This document shows, one piece after another, positions 45,885-57,329 of a stretch of DNA of 64,000 bases (position 1 is its first letter; each line of letters opens with the position of its first letter). Made by a program: the position numbers and the translations under genes. Under the pieces are notes generated by a model. That model had not been told where the DNA came from. It saw nothing but the letters and a program-made list of their open reading frames with translations, and did no database searches. The stretch is from Cherax quadricarinatus (lineage: Eukaryota > Arthropoda > Malacostraca > Decapoda > Parastacidae), in contig NC_091372.1 in NCBI RefSeq assembly GCF_038502225.1, positions 11,294,642-11,358,641 of the forward strand. The letters run 5' to 3'.

Positions 45885-47395
45885 TCATCCTTCAGAGTGC
45901 AGGCACTGTACTTCCCACCTCCAGAACTGTAACATCCTCACTCATCCTTCAGAGTGCAGGTACTGTATTTCCCACCTCCAGAACTGTAACATCCTCACTC
46001 ATCCTTCAGAGTGCAGGTACTGTACTTCCCACCTCCAGAACTGTAACATCCTCACTCGTCCTTCAGAGTGCAGGTACTGTACTTCCCACCTCCAGAACTG
46101 TAACATAATCACTCATCCTTCAGAGTGCAGGTATTGTACTTCCCACCTCCAGAACTGTAACATCCTCACTCATCCTTCAGAGTGCAGGTAGGTACTGTAC
46201 TTCCCACCTCCAGAACTGTAACATCCTCACTCATCCTTCAGAGTGCAGGCACTGTACTTCCCACCTCCAGAACTGTAACATCCTCACTTATCCTTCAGAG
46301 TGCAGGTACTGTACTTCCCACCTCCAGAACTGTAACATCCTCACTCATCCTTCAGAGTGCAGGTACTGTACTTCCCACCTCCAGAACTGTAACATCCTCA
46401 CTCATCCTTCAGAGTGCAGGTACTGTACTTCCCACCTCCAGAACTGTAACATCCTCACTCATCCTTCAGAGTGCAGGTACTGTACTTCCCACCTCCAGAA
46501 CTGTAACATCCTCACTCATCCTTCAGAGTGCAGGTACTGTACTTCCCACCTCCAGAACTGTAACATCCTCACTCATCCTTCAGAGTGCAGGTACTGTACT
46601 TCCCACCTCCAGAACTGTAACATCCTCACTCATCCTTCAGAGTGCAAGTACTGTACTTCCCACCTCCAGAACTGTAACATCCTCACTCATCCTTCAGAGT
46701 GCAGGTACTGTACTTCCCACCTCCAGAACTGTAACATCCTCACTCATCCTTCAGAGTGCAAGTACTGTACTTCCCACCTCCAGAACTGTAACATCCTCAC
46801 TCATCCTTCAGAGTGCAGGTACTGTACTTCCCACCTCCAGAACTGTAACATCCTCACTCATCCTTCAGAGTGCAGGCACTGTACTTCCCACCTCCAGAAC
46901 TGTAACATCCTCACTCATCCTTCAGAGTGCAGGTACTGTACTTCCCACCTCCAGAACTGTAACATCCTCACTCATCCTTCAGAGTGCAGGTACTGTACTT
47001 CCCACCTCCAGAACTGTAACATCCTCACTCATCCTTCAGAGTGCAGGTACTGTACTTCCCACCTCCAGAACTGTAACATCCTCACTCATCCTTCAGAGTG
47101 CAGGTACTGTACTTCCCACCTCCAGAACTGTAACATCCTCACCCATCCTTCAGAGTGCAGGTACTGTACTTCCCACCTCCAGAACTGTAACATTCTCACT
47201 CATCCTTCAGAGTGCAGGTACTGTACTTCCCACCTCCAGAACTGTAACATCCTCACTCATCCTTCAGAGTGCAGGTACTGTACTTCCCACCTCCAGAACT
47301 GTAACCTTCTCACTCATCCTTCAGAGTGCAGGTACTGTACTTCCCACCTCCAGAACTGTAACCTTCTCACTCATCCTTCAGAGTGCAGGTACTGT
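45885..47395 (+). repeat. 57-bp minisatellite, plus orientation, about 26 copies
   Basis: Unit contains tccttcagagtgcaggtact and ttcccacctccagaactgt. Identical family to 58892-62560 but opposite orientation. A 419-codon frame is a 19-residue repeat created by the array. Confidence 0.96.
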
Positions 47396-47912
47396 GCAGC
47401 CTCTCTGCTCCATCTGCTCTAAATGCCTAAATGATTTTTAAATCGCAAAAATTATCAATGTGAGAGATCACAAAAGCTCTTGAAGTATTACTATTTAATA
47501 AATAACAAGTCACAATACCGGGACTGGAACAATACACAAATAACCCGTACATAGGAGAGAAGAGCTTACCACGACGTTTCGCTCCCACTTGGTAATTTAC
47601 AAAGTCTCACACACTTTTTTTCAGTCTATATATACCGGCACTCATAATCATAACCCTAATTTTTTAAAAGAGGTGGACCGGTAAGCCTGTGGAAGGCCTC
47701 GGTCAAATGACCAAAAGTTCCAGCTGCATCAGGAAACACTTGTCCCGTTTCCTGACGAACCTACCTAACCTAACCTCGTGTGTGTTAGTGTGACTTTGTA
47801 AATGGTCCAAAGTCGTCAGTTTTATAACGTGCGGGTTAATAATATGTGCTAGTGTTTGTTCTAGTGTGTTTTTAACCCTCTATTATAAAATTTACGTGAA
47901 AGTAAAGTGGTA
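47396..47912. other. interval with gcgaaacgt remnant and a dispersed-repeat end
   Basis: A minus-strand GAGCGAAACGTCGT motif at about 47573-47586 lacks an intact core upstream. The 47665-47775 stretch (tggaccggtaagcctgtgga; aggcctcggtcaaatgacc; tttcctgacgaacctac) I recognise as a common decapod dispersed repeat. No gene seen. Confidence 0.4.
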
Positions 47913-48115
47913 GGCAGCCAGCCTGGTGGGCAGCCAGTCTGGTGGGCAGCCAGTCTGGTGGGCAGCCAGTCTGGTGGGCAGCCAGCCTGGTGGGCGGCCA
48001 GCCTGGTGGGCAGCCGGCCTGGTGGGCAGCCGGCCTGGTGGGCAGCCGGCCTGGTGGGCAGCCGGCCTGGTGGGCAGCCGGCCTGGTGGGCAGCCAGCCT
48101 GGTGGGGAGTGCTAA
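47913..48115. repeat. 16-bp minisatellite
   Basis: About 12 copies of gggcagccggcctggt and variants. Confidence 0.95.
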
Positions 48116-48199
48116 GGTGAAGTGTGGGAAGGCATCAAACAGTACAGCCAAGAAGTGTACTAGTATCACTGACCTGGCTACACAACTCAAGCTCCACGG

Positions 48200-48290
48200 A
48201 TACACTGCCTCCCGTCACGCACACTGCCTCGCGTCACACACACTGCCTCGCGTCACACACACTGCCTCGCGTCACACACACTGCCTCTAC
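48200..48290. repeat. 19-bp minisatellite
   Basis: About five copies of cactgcctcgcgtcacaca. Confidence 0.9.
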
Positions 48291-48540
48291 CATCTCATCG
48301 TCAATACCTTAACTCGCTTGTGTTTGTGGCAAGTGTTAAAATAACATTAGATTATAACTCTTCATATATTAACATTTATATCAGTTAACACACACACAAT
48401 AAATTATAAAATAATATCTTTGCAAGAGCAATATATATTGCATCCTGCAAGACTATCAGAGGTCAGGTGTTTCACTGACCTCTCACCTGACCAACAACGA
48501 GGTGATGCTTGCAGTACCTAAGTTTTATTGTACACTTAAG

Positions 48541-49712
48541 TGCTGGGAGAACCTGTGCGTCATCTGGTAAACATCTAGGTGCTTGACAGTACCTGTGCGT
48601 CATCTGGTAAACATCTAGGTGCTTGACAGTACCTGTGCGTCATCTGGTAAACATATAGGTGCTTGACAGTACCTGTGCGTCGTCTGGTAAACATCTAGGT
48701 GCTTGACAGTACCTGTGCGTCATCTGGTAAACATATAGGTGCTTGACAGTACCTGTGCGTCATCTGGTAAACATATAGGTGCTTGACAGTACCTGTGCGT
48801 CATCTGGTAAACATCTAGGTGCTTGACAGTACCTGTGCGTCATTTGGTAAACATCTAGGTGCTTGACAGTACCTGTTCGTCATCTGGTAAACATCTAGGT
48901 GCTTGACAGTACCTGTGCGTCATCTGGTAAACATCTAGGTGCTTGACAGTACCTGTGCGTCATCTGGTAAACATCTAGGTGCTTGACAGTACCTGTGCGT
49001 CATTTGGTAAACATCTAGGTGCTTGACAGTACCTGTGCGTCATCTGGTAAACATCTAGGTGCTTGACAGTACCTGTGCGTCATCTGGTAAACATCTAGGT
49101 GCTTGACAGTACCTGTGTGTCACCTGGTAAACATCTAGGTGCTTAACAGTACCTGTGCGTCATCTGGTAAACATCTAGGTGCTTGACAGTACCTGTGCGT
49201 CACCTGGTAAACATCTAAGTGCTTGACAGTACCTGTGCGTCACCTGGTAAACATCTAGGTGCTTGACAGTACCTGTGCATCACCTGGTAAACATCTAGGT
49301 GCTTGACAGTACCTGTGCGTCACCTGGTAAACATCTAGGTGCTTGACAGTACCTGTGCATCATCTGGTAAACATCTAGGTGCTTGACAGTACCTGTGCAT
49401 CACCTGGTAAACATCTAGGTGCTTGACAGTACCTGTGCGTCGTCTGGTAAACATCTAGGTGCTTGACAGTACCTGTGCGTCATCTGGTAAACATCTAGGT
49501 GCTTGACAGTACCTGTGCGTCGTCTGGTAAACATCTAGGTGCTTGACAGTACCTGTGCGTCATCTGGTAAACATCTAGGTGCTTGACAGTACCTGTGCGT
49601 CATCTGGTAAACATCTAGGTGCTTGACAGTACCTGCCTGTCACCTGGTAAACATCTAGGTGCTTGGCAGTACCTGTGTTTCACCTGGTAACCGTCTAGGT
49701 GCTTGACAGAAA
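48541..49712. repeat. 40-bp minisatellite, about 29 copies
   Basis: Exact 40-bp phase of gtgcgtcatctggtaaacat and ctaggtgcttgacagtacct, with point variants. Confidence 0.97.
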
Positions 49713-49784
49713 TGGTTTTCACCTAATTCACTGACCTAGACCATCAACCTTTCAAGTGCTCTTGAACGAAAGAATAGTGCTGAG

Positions 49785-50195
49785 CCAGGTGGTGGGTTGT
49801 GAGGGGGGTGGGTTGAGGGGGTGGGTTGTGAGGGGGTGGGCTCTGAGGGAGTGGTGGGTTGTATAGTAGTGATGGATTGTGAAGTAGTGATGGGTTGTGT
49901 AGTAGTGATGGTGGGTTGTGAGGGAGTGGTGGGTTGTGAGGGGGTGGTGGGTTGTAGTATTGATGGGTTGTATAGTAGTGATGGTGGGTTGTGTAATAGT
50001 GATGGTGGGTTGTGTAGTAGTGATGGTGGGTTGTTTAGTAGTGATGGTGGGTTGTGTAGTAGTGATGGTGGGTTTAGTAGTGATGGTGGGCTGTGTAGTA
50101 GTGATGGTGGGCTGTGTAGTAGTGATGGTGGGTTGTGTAGTACTGACGGTGGGTTGTGTAGTACTGACGGTGGGTTGTGAGGCAGTGGTGGTGTG
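49785..50195. repeat. 21-bp GT-rich minisatellite
   Basis: Unit gtagtagtgatggtgggttgt, degenerate at its start. Confidence 0.93.
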
Positions 50196-50269
50196 TAAGG
50201 TGATGTAAACAGTGACCGGCCAGGGAGTACGAGAGATACAGTAATGTTAGGTATAGAACAATCAACTCA

Positions 50270-50410
50270 CAGAGCAGGCGGGGCTCGAACCCTTGCCAAG
50301 CAAATCCTAAAACTCAGAGACCAACGTGTTATCCACTAGACCATCGGTTTGAACCCCATCCGTTCTGCGATTCGTTTGCAATCGTATTATTACGATTACG
50401 CGAAATCTGA
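50270..50410 (-). mobile_element. tRNA-derived SINE
   Basis: Minus strand: gatggtctagtggataacac (A box) and aagggttcgagccccgcct (B box). The other end has a taatcgtaataatacgatt palindrome, related to the tail of 38935-39065. Confidence 0.75.
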
Positions 50411-50451
50411 GGAATGTTAGATTTAAGACTAACACTCGCTGCTGTGCTAAG

Positions 50452-50560
50452 AGCAGTGCTGGGAGTGACGCAGTGCTGGGAGTGACTCAGTGCTGGGAGT
50501 GACTCAGTGCTGGGAGTGACGCAGTGCTGGGAGTGTCGCAGTGCTGGGAGTGTCGTGAAG
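50452..50560. repeat. 18-bp minisatellite
   Basis: About six copies of gtgctgggagtgacgca. In the minus direction it follows the donor of exon 50665-50795 by roughly 100 bp. Between them a ccactgcgccaggtg motif is duplicated. Confidence 0.88.
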
Positions 50561-50664
50561 GTGCAAGGTTAGAGACCCACCTGGCGCAGTGGACGGTGTT
50601 GGGGTGGGAGGCGCACCTGGCGCAGTGGTCGATGCTGGGGTGTGTATGGGTAGTGAAGACCCAC

Positions 50665-50795
50665 CTGACGAAGGTCACGGTGCTGGGGGAGACGCAGGTG
50701 GGGGGAGTCCTGGTGTAGTAGCTCCTCTCTGACACAGACACCATCGTCTGCCTCCCACACTGTGGCAGGGGCACACGCCACAGTATCCTCACTCT
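50665..50795 (-). CDS. exon of unrecognised minus-strand gene (43 codons plus 2 bases)
   Basis: 131-bp exon between acceptor gacttgtttcag and donor CGTCAG/GTGGGT. In the frame set by the neighbours (two-base lead completing GAG, Glu) it reads SEDTVACAPATVWEADDG, VCVREELLHQDSPHL and RLPQHRDLRQ. It ends in phase 0, matching exon 40170-40297. A second frame is also open, so the choice rests on phase agreement at both sides. Confidence 0.7.
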
Positions 50796-51104
50796 CTGAA
50801 ACAAGTCAAATAATTACTCAAGAACCACAATGGAACTACAAGGACCCTACTGGAAATATATGGGCCACAATACAAACAAGTCACTGACTTTTTTTTTGGT
50901 TATCCTGGAAAGTAATTTACAAACAGGTTACTATGTATGATAATTCGTGTAGGTATATATATGTACCTGTACCTAAGTAAACTTACTTTCCCTGCTTTTT
51001 TAACCAGTGTCTCACCTAGGTGGACGAATTTGGAAGGATATGTAAAAAGGAAATTAAAAGTGAACATAGGAAACAGCAAGGTGAGAGTAACAAAAAATCC
51101 AGAC
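50796..51104. other. intronic interval, no gene seen
   Basis: Unique AT-rich sequence between an exon and a SINE. Confidence 0.4.
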
Positions 51105-51420
51105 TCGTATCGCTGGATCGCTAGCGCACTCACCTCACACACTGAGGTCCGGAGTTCGAATCTCCGGTACGGCTGGAAAACATTAGGGACGTGTTTCCAT
51201 AAGACACCTACTGTCCCTGTCCACCCATCAGTATAAAATGGGTACCTGGGTGTTAGTGGACTGGTGTGGGTCGCATCCTGGGACAAAACTGACCAAATTT
51301 GCGGGAAATGCAAGCAGCTTTCTATATAGTAGTATGTCACTGATGTCAACTATGGTCTGTATAAGTTGTATCATGTACTTGTAGTAAATAAATTATAATA
51401 ATTATTATCAAAAGAATGTC
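51105..51420 (+). mobile_element. tRNA-derived SINE, near full length
   Basis: Head: atcgctagcgcactcac (A-box region) and ggagttcgaatctccggt (B box). Body: cgtgtttccataagacacc, ggtacctgggtgttagtgga, ctggtgtgggtcgcatcct. Tail: gtataagttgtatcatgta then an aataaattataat microsatellite. Confidence 0.88.
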
Positions 51421-51864
51421 AGACTGGAGAGAGTATGGAGAAAATAAATGCTTTGAGATAGTGATAAACATCATTTTCAATTCTATACTGGAACTTCGAT
51501 GTTTGAACTTAAGTGGTTCCTAGGTAGTGTTGGAACTGCGGAAAGTTCGATGTGGGAAACACTATTTCCCAGGTTTTATCAACCTCACACACACTGGAGG
51601 ATGCTGAGCCGACTCTTCCAAGAGTCTCTGAGAGTCAGGTCAGTGTCAGAGGTCACTTTAAATCACTCTTCAAACATGACTTTCCTGTAAAGCTTTTTAC
51701 AGCTGAAATATAAACAAGTCAGAGCGTTCGGACTCCAGAAAAACGTTCAATGACCGGGACATTTTTTCTGAACAAAACTGTTCGGACTCCGGTTCGTTCT
51801 AGGTCCAGTGCGTTCCAACACCGAGGTTCCACTGTACTTATATTCACATCAACTTCAAGGCGTA
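51421..51864. other. intronic interval, no gene seen
   Basis: Unique-looking sequence; a short piece (gttcggactcc, twice near 51726 and 51780) is duplicated. Confidence 0.4.
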
Positions 51865-52108
51865 TGACCAGGCTACTCTGAGAGTGGGGTGTCATCACCC
51901 TGATCAGGGCTACTCTGAGAGCGTGGAGTCATCACCCTGATCAGGGCTACTCTGAGAGTGGGGTGTCATCACCCTGATCAGGGCTACTCTGAGAGCGGGG
52001 TGTCATCACCATGATCAGGGCTACTCTGAGAGCGTGGAGTCATCACCCTGATCAGGGCTACTCTGAGAGCGTGGAGTCATCACCCTGATCAGGGCTACTC
52101 AGAGCGTG
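51865..52108. repeat. 37-bp minisatellite, about 7 copies
   Basis: Unit tgatcagggctactctgaga plus gcgtggagtcatcaccc. Begins roughly 45 bp past the donor of exon 52155-52262. Confidence 0.93.
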
Positions 52109-52154
52109 GCCCAGGGGTGATATACCCCCGGGGGAGATTACTAGAGACGCTAAC

Positions 52155-52262
52155 CTGGGGTAGCAGGAGCCGGTGATGCTGGAGTCTGGGTAGCAGTGGA
52201 GCCAGAGGGTCGAGGTGCACACGTAGGTCCACACAGATCACATTCCACACCCGCCTCCACAC
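52155..52262 (-). CDS. exon of unrecognised minus-strand gene (35 codons plus 3 bases)
   Basis: 108-bp exon between acceptor tgtgttgtatttcag and donor CCCCAG/GTTAGC. With a two-base lead it reads VEAGVECDLCGPTCAP then RPSGSTATQTPASPAPATP and leaves one base. Those phases match exon 62530-62595 (G+GT, Gly) and exon 50665-50795 (G+AG, Glu). A CxxC..C cluster is followed by a Pro/Ala/Thr-rich linker. A second open frame exists. Confidence 0.68.
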
Positions 52263-52359
52263 CTGAAATACAACACATAATACAGTACTGAATACTCTTT
52301 CATGCCAACATACACATAACATGTATTATAAATCATTAAATACAGTCAGGTTAAGATAA

Positions 52360-52455
52360 GGAGCTGGTGGTAACCAGTCCACTTGTGTACTGGACTGAAG
52401 AAATCACTGGCTGGAGAAACGTCTCCACAATAAAGATACGATTTATTTATATCTT
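52360..52455 (+). ncRNA. hammerhead-like core, single copy
   Basis: Plus strand: TGGA (stem I), CTGAAGA (52395-52401), a degenerate stem II (atcactggctgga), GAAA, CGT, C, TCCA (four-pair stem I partner), then aataaagat. Core C3 and G8 are intact, but stem II is weak. Confidence 0.35.
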
Positions 52456-52502
52456 TTAAGATGGTCAGGGTCATGGACAGGGCCGCGGGGGTGTTGACCC
52501 CC

Positions 52503-52650
52503 GGAACACTCCCCCCACATGTGCGACACTCAGGTGTTGCACATGTGAAGGGCGTTGATGAATAAGACATGTGAAACACGCAGGTGTTGCACATGTGAAG
52601 GGCGTTGATGAATAAGACATGTGAAACACGCAGGTGTTGCACATGTTTTA
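52503..52650. repeat. 50-bp tandem repeat, about 2.5 copies
   Basis: gttgcacatgtgaagggcgt and gatgaataagacatgtgaaa repeat; acatgt palindromes in each. Confidence 0.85.
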
Positions 52651-52799
52651 TTCATATTTAAATCCTAACAGTTTACAACCCTCAATCATCAACAAACAGT
52701 AACACAAGTTACATTTACAGTAAGAACTGCCCGTTAAATTTGTTCATAAATACACACAAAGAAACAATGTAGACAACTGTCATAGTTATGTATATGTAT

Positions 52800-52907
52800 A
52801 CTCTAGGCCACGTCGCTCGGCTTATAACAGAAGGATGCCGTATTCGATTTCCAGGCAGTGAGAGACGTATGGTCTAGTTTCCTAACGCATGATTCACATA
52901 TTTACCC
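52800..52907 (+). mobile_element. possible SINE head, interrupted
   Basis: ccacgtcgctcggctt and gtattcgatttccaggc resemble degenerate A and B boxes. The SINE body motif ggtacctgggtgttaatgga resumes at 53059, beyond the LINE tail at 52908-53053, suggesting a LINE tail inserted into an old SINE. Low confidence. Confidence 0.3.
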
Positions 52908-53053
52908 AGCCGGGCTGTGGCTCGTACGTTGGTTTGCGTGCAGCCAGCAGCAACAGCCTGGTTGATCAGGCTCTGATCCACCAGGAGGCCTGGTCACAGA
53001 CCGGGCCGCGGGGGCGTTGACCCCCGGAACTCTCTCCAGATAAACTCCAGTAA
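52908..53053 (-). mobile_element. isolated LINE 3' end
   Basis: Reads, on the minus strand, ctggagtttatctggagaga at the tail end, cgggggtcaacgcccccgcg and ggctgtggctcgtacgttgg (shown here in either orientation). Third copy of the 3' end seen at 3226 and 37941. Confidence 0.75.
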
Positions 53054-53229
53054 TAATTAGGTACCTGGGTGTTAATGGACTGTCGTACATGGCATCCTGG
53101 GCAGGGTGAGATGTCTGGGCAGGTTTCCTTATACCTGTTGCCTCTGTACACCTTGCGGTAAATAGGTACCCTGAGTGCTAGTTGACTGTTGTAGTTGGCA
53201 ACCTCGACATTTAGAGACGAATGAGCTAC
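53054..53229 (+). mobile_element. SINE body fragment
   Basis: ggtacctgggtgttaatgga and a second, diverged ggtaccctgagtgctagttg: bodies of one or two old SINEs, possibly the remainder of 52800-52907. Confidence 0.45.
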
Positions 53230-53535
53230 GGTGTCCCGTAGCTCGGTTGGTAGCGCACTCAGCTCACACACACACATGTCCGTGTTTCGATCCCCGGTAC
53301 GGGTGGGAACATCGAGCGTGTTTCCTTAAGACACTTGCTGTCCCTGCTCACCTAGCAGTAAGTAGGTACCTGAGTATTAGTTGACTGGTGTGGGTCGCAT
53401 CCCGGGGGACATAATTAACCTAAGTTGCAGGAAATGCTCTACATAACCAGGATCTATATAGTAGTATGTCACTGATGTCAGCTATGGTCTGTATAAGTTG
53501 TATCATGTACTTGTAGATATAAAGATTATCAAGTC
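53230..53535 (+). mobile_element. tRNA-derived SINE, near full length
   Basis: Head: cccgtagctcggttggtagc (A box) and gtttcgatccccggtacg (B box). Body: gtttccttaagacacttgct, ggtacctgagtattagttga, gtgtgggtcgcatcccggg. Tail: ataagttgtatcatgtactt then gtagatataaagattat. Confidence 0.9.
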
Positions 53536-53869
53536 TCCATACACTTGACTATTGTGGTTGGCATCTTGAAAGGGTGGTAGTACTTTATAATGGATCATAA
53601 CAGACATAAAAACGAACAAAATATATAAATTAATCTTAGAATTAAAATGAAAGCCATTAACAAAACTGATTACATCAACATTAAGACAATAATGAGAAGC
53701 AACATGGAGAATGAGAAGCAGTGATGGTGTTACACAATCATGACACCAGGTGTGGTACCAGGTGTGGTACCAGAGGTATTGCCGGTGGATGGGAACAATG
53801 GTCACGTTGTTGCTCCACCAAGGTCAATAATGTTTTATAAGGCATACAGACTGGTGATTGATGATCCCG
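53536..53869. other. spacer, no gene seen
   Basis: Unique-looking sequence with a two-copy ccaggtgtggta motif just before the 28-bp array. Confidence 0.4.
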
Positions 53870-54857
53870 ACCTCTGGTGGTGGTACCAAACAAGCCAGCC
53901 TCTGGTGGTGGTACCAAACAAGCCAGCCTCTGGTGGTGGTACCAAACAAGCCAGCCTCTGGTGGTGGTACCAAACAAGCCAGCCTCTGGTGGTGGTACCA
54001 AACAAGTCAGCCTCTGGTGGTGGTACCAAACAAGCCAGCCTCTGGTGGTGGTACCAAACAAGCCAGCCTCTGGTGGTGGTACCAAACAAGCCAGCCTCTG
54101 GTGGTGGTACCAAACAAGCCAGCCTCTGGTGGTGGTACCAAACAAGCCAGCCTCTGGTGGTGGTACCAAACAAGCCAGCCTCTGGTGGTGGTACCAAACA
54201 AGCCAGCCTCTGGTGGTGGTACCAAACAAGCCAGCCTCTGGTGGTGGTACCAAACAAGCCAGCCTCTGGTGGTGGTACCAAACAAGCCAGCCTCTGGTGG
54301 TGGTACCAAACAAGCCAGCCTCTGGTGGTGGTACCAAACAAGCCAGCCTCTGGTGGTGGTACCAAACAAGCCAGCCTCTGGTGGTGGTACCAAACAAGCC
54401 AGTACCAAACAACTCTGGTGGTGGTACCAAACAAGCCAGCCTCTGGTGGTGGTACCAAACAAGCCAGCCTCTGGTGGTGGTACCAAACAAGCCAGCCTCT
54501 GGTGGTGGTACCAAACAAGCCAGCCTCTGGTGGTGGTACCAAACAAGCCAGCCTCTGGTGGTGGTACCAAACAAGCCAGCCTCTGGTGGTGGTACCAAAC
54601 AAGCCAGCCTCTGGTGGTGGTACCAAACAAGCCAGCCTCTGGTGGTGGTACCAAACAAGCCAGCCTCTGGTGGTGGTACCAAACAAGCCAGCCTCTGGTG
54701 GTGGTACCAAACAAGCCAGCCTCTGGTGGTGGTACCAAACAAGCCAGCCTCTGGTGGTGGTACCAAACAAGCCAGCCTCTGGTGGTGGTACCAAACAAGC
54801 CAGCCTCTGGTGGTGGTACCAAACAAGCCAGCCTCTGGTGGTGGTACCAAACAAGCC
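53870..54857. repeat. 28-bp minisatellite, about 35 copies
   Basis: Very homogeneous caagccagcctctggtggtg plus gtaccaaa, with one irregular unit at about 54390-54415. Six frames stay open; none is a gene. Confidence 0.97.
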
Positions 54858-54869
54858 AACTTGAGGCAC

Positions 54870-55075
54870 TGAACACCAATCAAGGCTGAGGGACCGAACA
54901 CCTTGTATCAAGGCCTGGGGACCGAACACCTTGTATCAAGGCCTGGGGACCGAACACCTCTCAGGGTGTGGGACTGATCACCTCATCTTGCACTGTCGAC
55001 AGAACATTTGTATTTAATATAAAATACCACTGCCTGATACCACTTGTTCACAATAAAGACAAGCGGAGTATCTTG
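54870..55075 (+). mobile_element. module 1 cluster and decayed gcgaaacgt-family element
   Basis: Three tandem copies of caaggctgagggaccgaac type sequence and gtgtgggactgatcacctc, followed by a decayed element ending caataaagacaagcgg. No GAAACGT core remains. Confidence 0.45.
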
Positions 55076-55089
55076 TTCACCAAGATTCC

Positions 55090-55190
55090 CCTCACGAGAA
55101 CTAGTGTTAGAAGTAGGGGGTTTAAGCCCATGATAAAGCAGTGGTAACACGAGTAGGAGTTATCCACTAAACCATACTCACCATACCAGG
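55090..55190 (-). mobile_element. degenerate tRNA-derived SINE
   Basis: Minus strand: atggtttagtggataact (A box) and gggcttaaaccccctact (weak B box). Confidence 0.45.
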
Positions 55191-55271
55191 TGTACGTAAT
55201 ACAAGCACATACAAGCGACCTTACCAATGCAAAACAAGCTTGTGTATACTAGGAACATATACAAACACAAG

Positions 55272-56690
55272 GGCATGACTGAGAGACAAGGGCAATACTT
55301 GGGTATGACTGAGAGACGAAGGCAATACTTGGGTATGACTGAGAGACGAGGGCAATACTTGGGTATGACTGAGAGACGAGGGCAATACTTGGGTATGACT
55401 GAGAGACAAGGGCAATACTTGGGTATGACTGAGAGACAAGGGCAATACTTGGGTATGACTGAGAGACAAGGGCAATACTTGGGTATGACTGAGAGACGAG
55501 GGCAATACTTGGGTATGACTGAGAGACAAGGGCAATACTTGGGTATGACTGAGAGACGAGGGCAATACTTGGGTATGACTGAGAGACGAGGGCAATACTT
55601 GGGTATGACTGAGAGACGAGGGCAATACTTGGGTATGACTGAGAGACGAGGGCAATACTTGGGTATGACTGAGAGACGAGGGCAATACTTGGGTATGACT
55701 AAGAGACAAGGGCAATACTTGGGTATGACTGAGAGACAAGGGCAATACTTCGGTATGACTGAGAGACGAGGGCAATACTTGGGTATGACTGAGAGACGAG
55801 GGCAATACTTGGGTATGACTGAGAGACGAGGGCAATACTTGGGTATGACTGAGAGACAAGGGCAATACTTGGGTATGACTGAGAGACAAGGGCAATACTT
55901 CGGTATGACTGAGAGACGAGGGCAATACTTGGGTATGACTGAGAGACGAGGGCAATACTTGGGTATGACTGAGAGACGAGGGCAATACTTGGGTATGACT
56001 GAGAGACAAGGGCAATACTTGGGTATGACTGAGAGACAAGGGCAATACTTGGGTATGACTGAGAGACAAGGGCAATACTTGGGTATGACTGAGAGACAAG
56101 GGCAATACTTGGGTATGACAGAGAGACAAGGGCAATACTTGGGTATGACTGAGAGACGAAGGCAATACTTGGGTATGACTGAGAGACAAGGGCAATACTT
56201 GGGAATGACTGAGAGACAAGGGCAATACTTGGGTATGACTGAGAGACGAAGGCAATACTTGGGTATGACTGAGAGACGAGGGCAATACTTGGGTATGACT
56301 GAGAGACAAGGGCAATACTTGGGTATGACTGAGAGACAAGGGCAGTACTTGGGTATGACTGAGAGACAAGGGCAGTACTTGGGTATGACTGAGAGACAAG
56401 GGCAGTACTTGGGTATGACTGAGAGACGAGGGCAATACTTGGGTATGACTGAGAGACGAGGGCAATACTTAGGTATGACTGAGAGACAAGGGCAGTACTT
56501 GGGTATGACTGAGAGACAAGGGCAGTACTTGGGTATGACTGAGAGACAAGGGCAATACTTGGGTATGACTGAGAGACGAGGGCAATACTTGGGTATGACT
56601 GAGAGACAAGGGCAGTACTTGGGTATGACTGAGAGACAAGGGCAGTACTTGGGTATGACTGAGAGACAAGGGCAATACTTGGGTATGGAG
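55272..56690. repeat. 30-bp minisatellite, 47 copies
   Basis: gagagacaagggcaatactt plus gggtatgact, with a/g variants at three positions. The 531- and 520-codon frames over it are artefacts of a multiple-of-three unit. Confidence 0.97.
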
Positions 56691-56854
56691 TATTGGATCG
56701 ATAACTTCACTGTGGCCAAACCTCGTACCAATACATACACAAGTGCTTATAAATGGGTCACATTTATAATGTACAAAGAAACTGTGTTACGACAATCTAG
56801 GAAGCTGAAGTTAGATTGCTAGGTTAGTTTTGGTAAATAACACTAGTTAATTTT

Positions 56855-57285
56855 GATCAAAGGTCATCTCTCTGAACCACACTAAGGTCACTAACAATGT
56901 TCAAAGGTCATCTCTTAGAACCACACTAAGGTCACTAACAATGTTCAAAGGTCATCTCTCTGAACCACACTAAGGTCACTAACAATGTTCAAAGGTCATC
57001 TCTCTGAACCACACTAAGGTCACTAACAATGTTCAAAGGTCATCTCTTAGAACCACACTAAGGTCACTAACAATGTTCAAAGGTCATCTCTTAGAACCAC
57101 ACTAAGGTCACTAACAATGTTCAAAGGTCATCTCTTAGAACCACACTAAGGTCACTAACAATGTTCAAAGGTCATCTCTTAGAACCACACTAAGGTCACT
57201 AACAATGTTCAAAGGTCATCTCTCTGAACCACACTAAGGTCATTAACAATGTTCAAAGGTCATCTCTCTGAACCACACTATGTAT
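56855..57285. repeat. 44-bp minisatellite, about 10 copies
   Basis: Unit ggtcatctctctgaaccaca plus ctaaggtcactaacaatgtt and caaa; ctctctg/ctcttag variants. Confidence 0.95.
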
Positions 57286-57329
57286 CACCAAACAGGGTGT
57301 TTAAAATAAATGATAGACAACACACGGTG

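Noticed and set aside
46182..47441. 419-codon frame with a 19-residue repeat
   Set aside because: 57-bp array on the strand opposite to the gene; no splice or start support.
47760..47778. Telomere-like CCTAA repeats
   Set aside because: Only about two units (cctaacctaacc), at the end of a dispersed repeat; not telomeric.
53738..54929. Open frames of 290-387 codons on both strands
   Set aside because: 28-bp array; several frames open at once with the same repetitive peptides.
55272..56690. CRISPR array
   Set aside because: Directly abutting identical units without unique spacers, in a eukaryotic context; the same applies to all other arrays here.
55178..56822. 531- and 520-codon frames
   Set aside because: 30-bp array with a multiple-of-three unit; both strands open.
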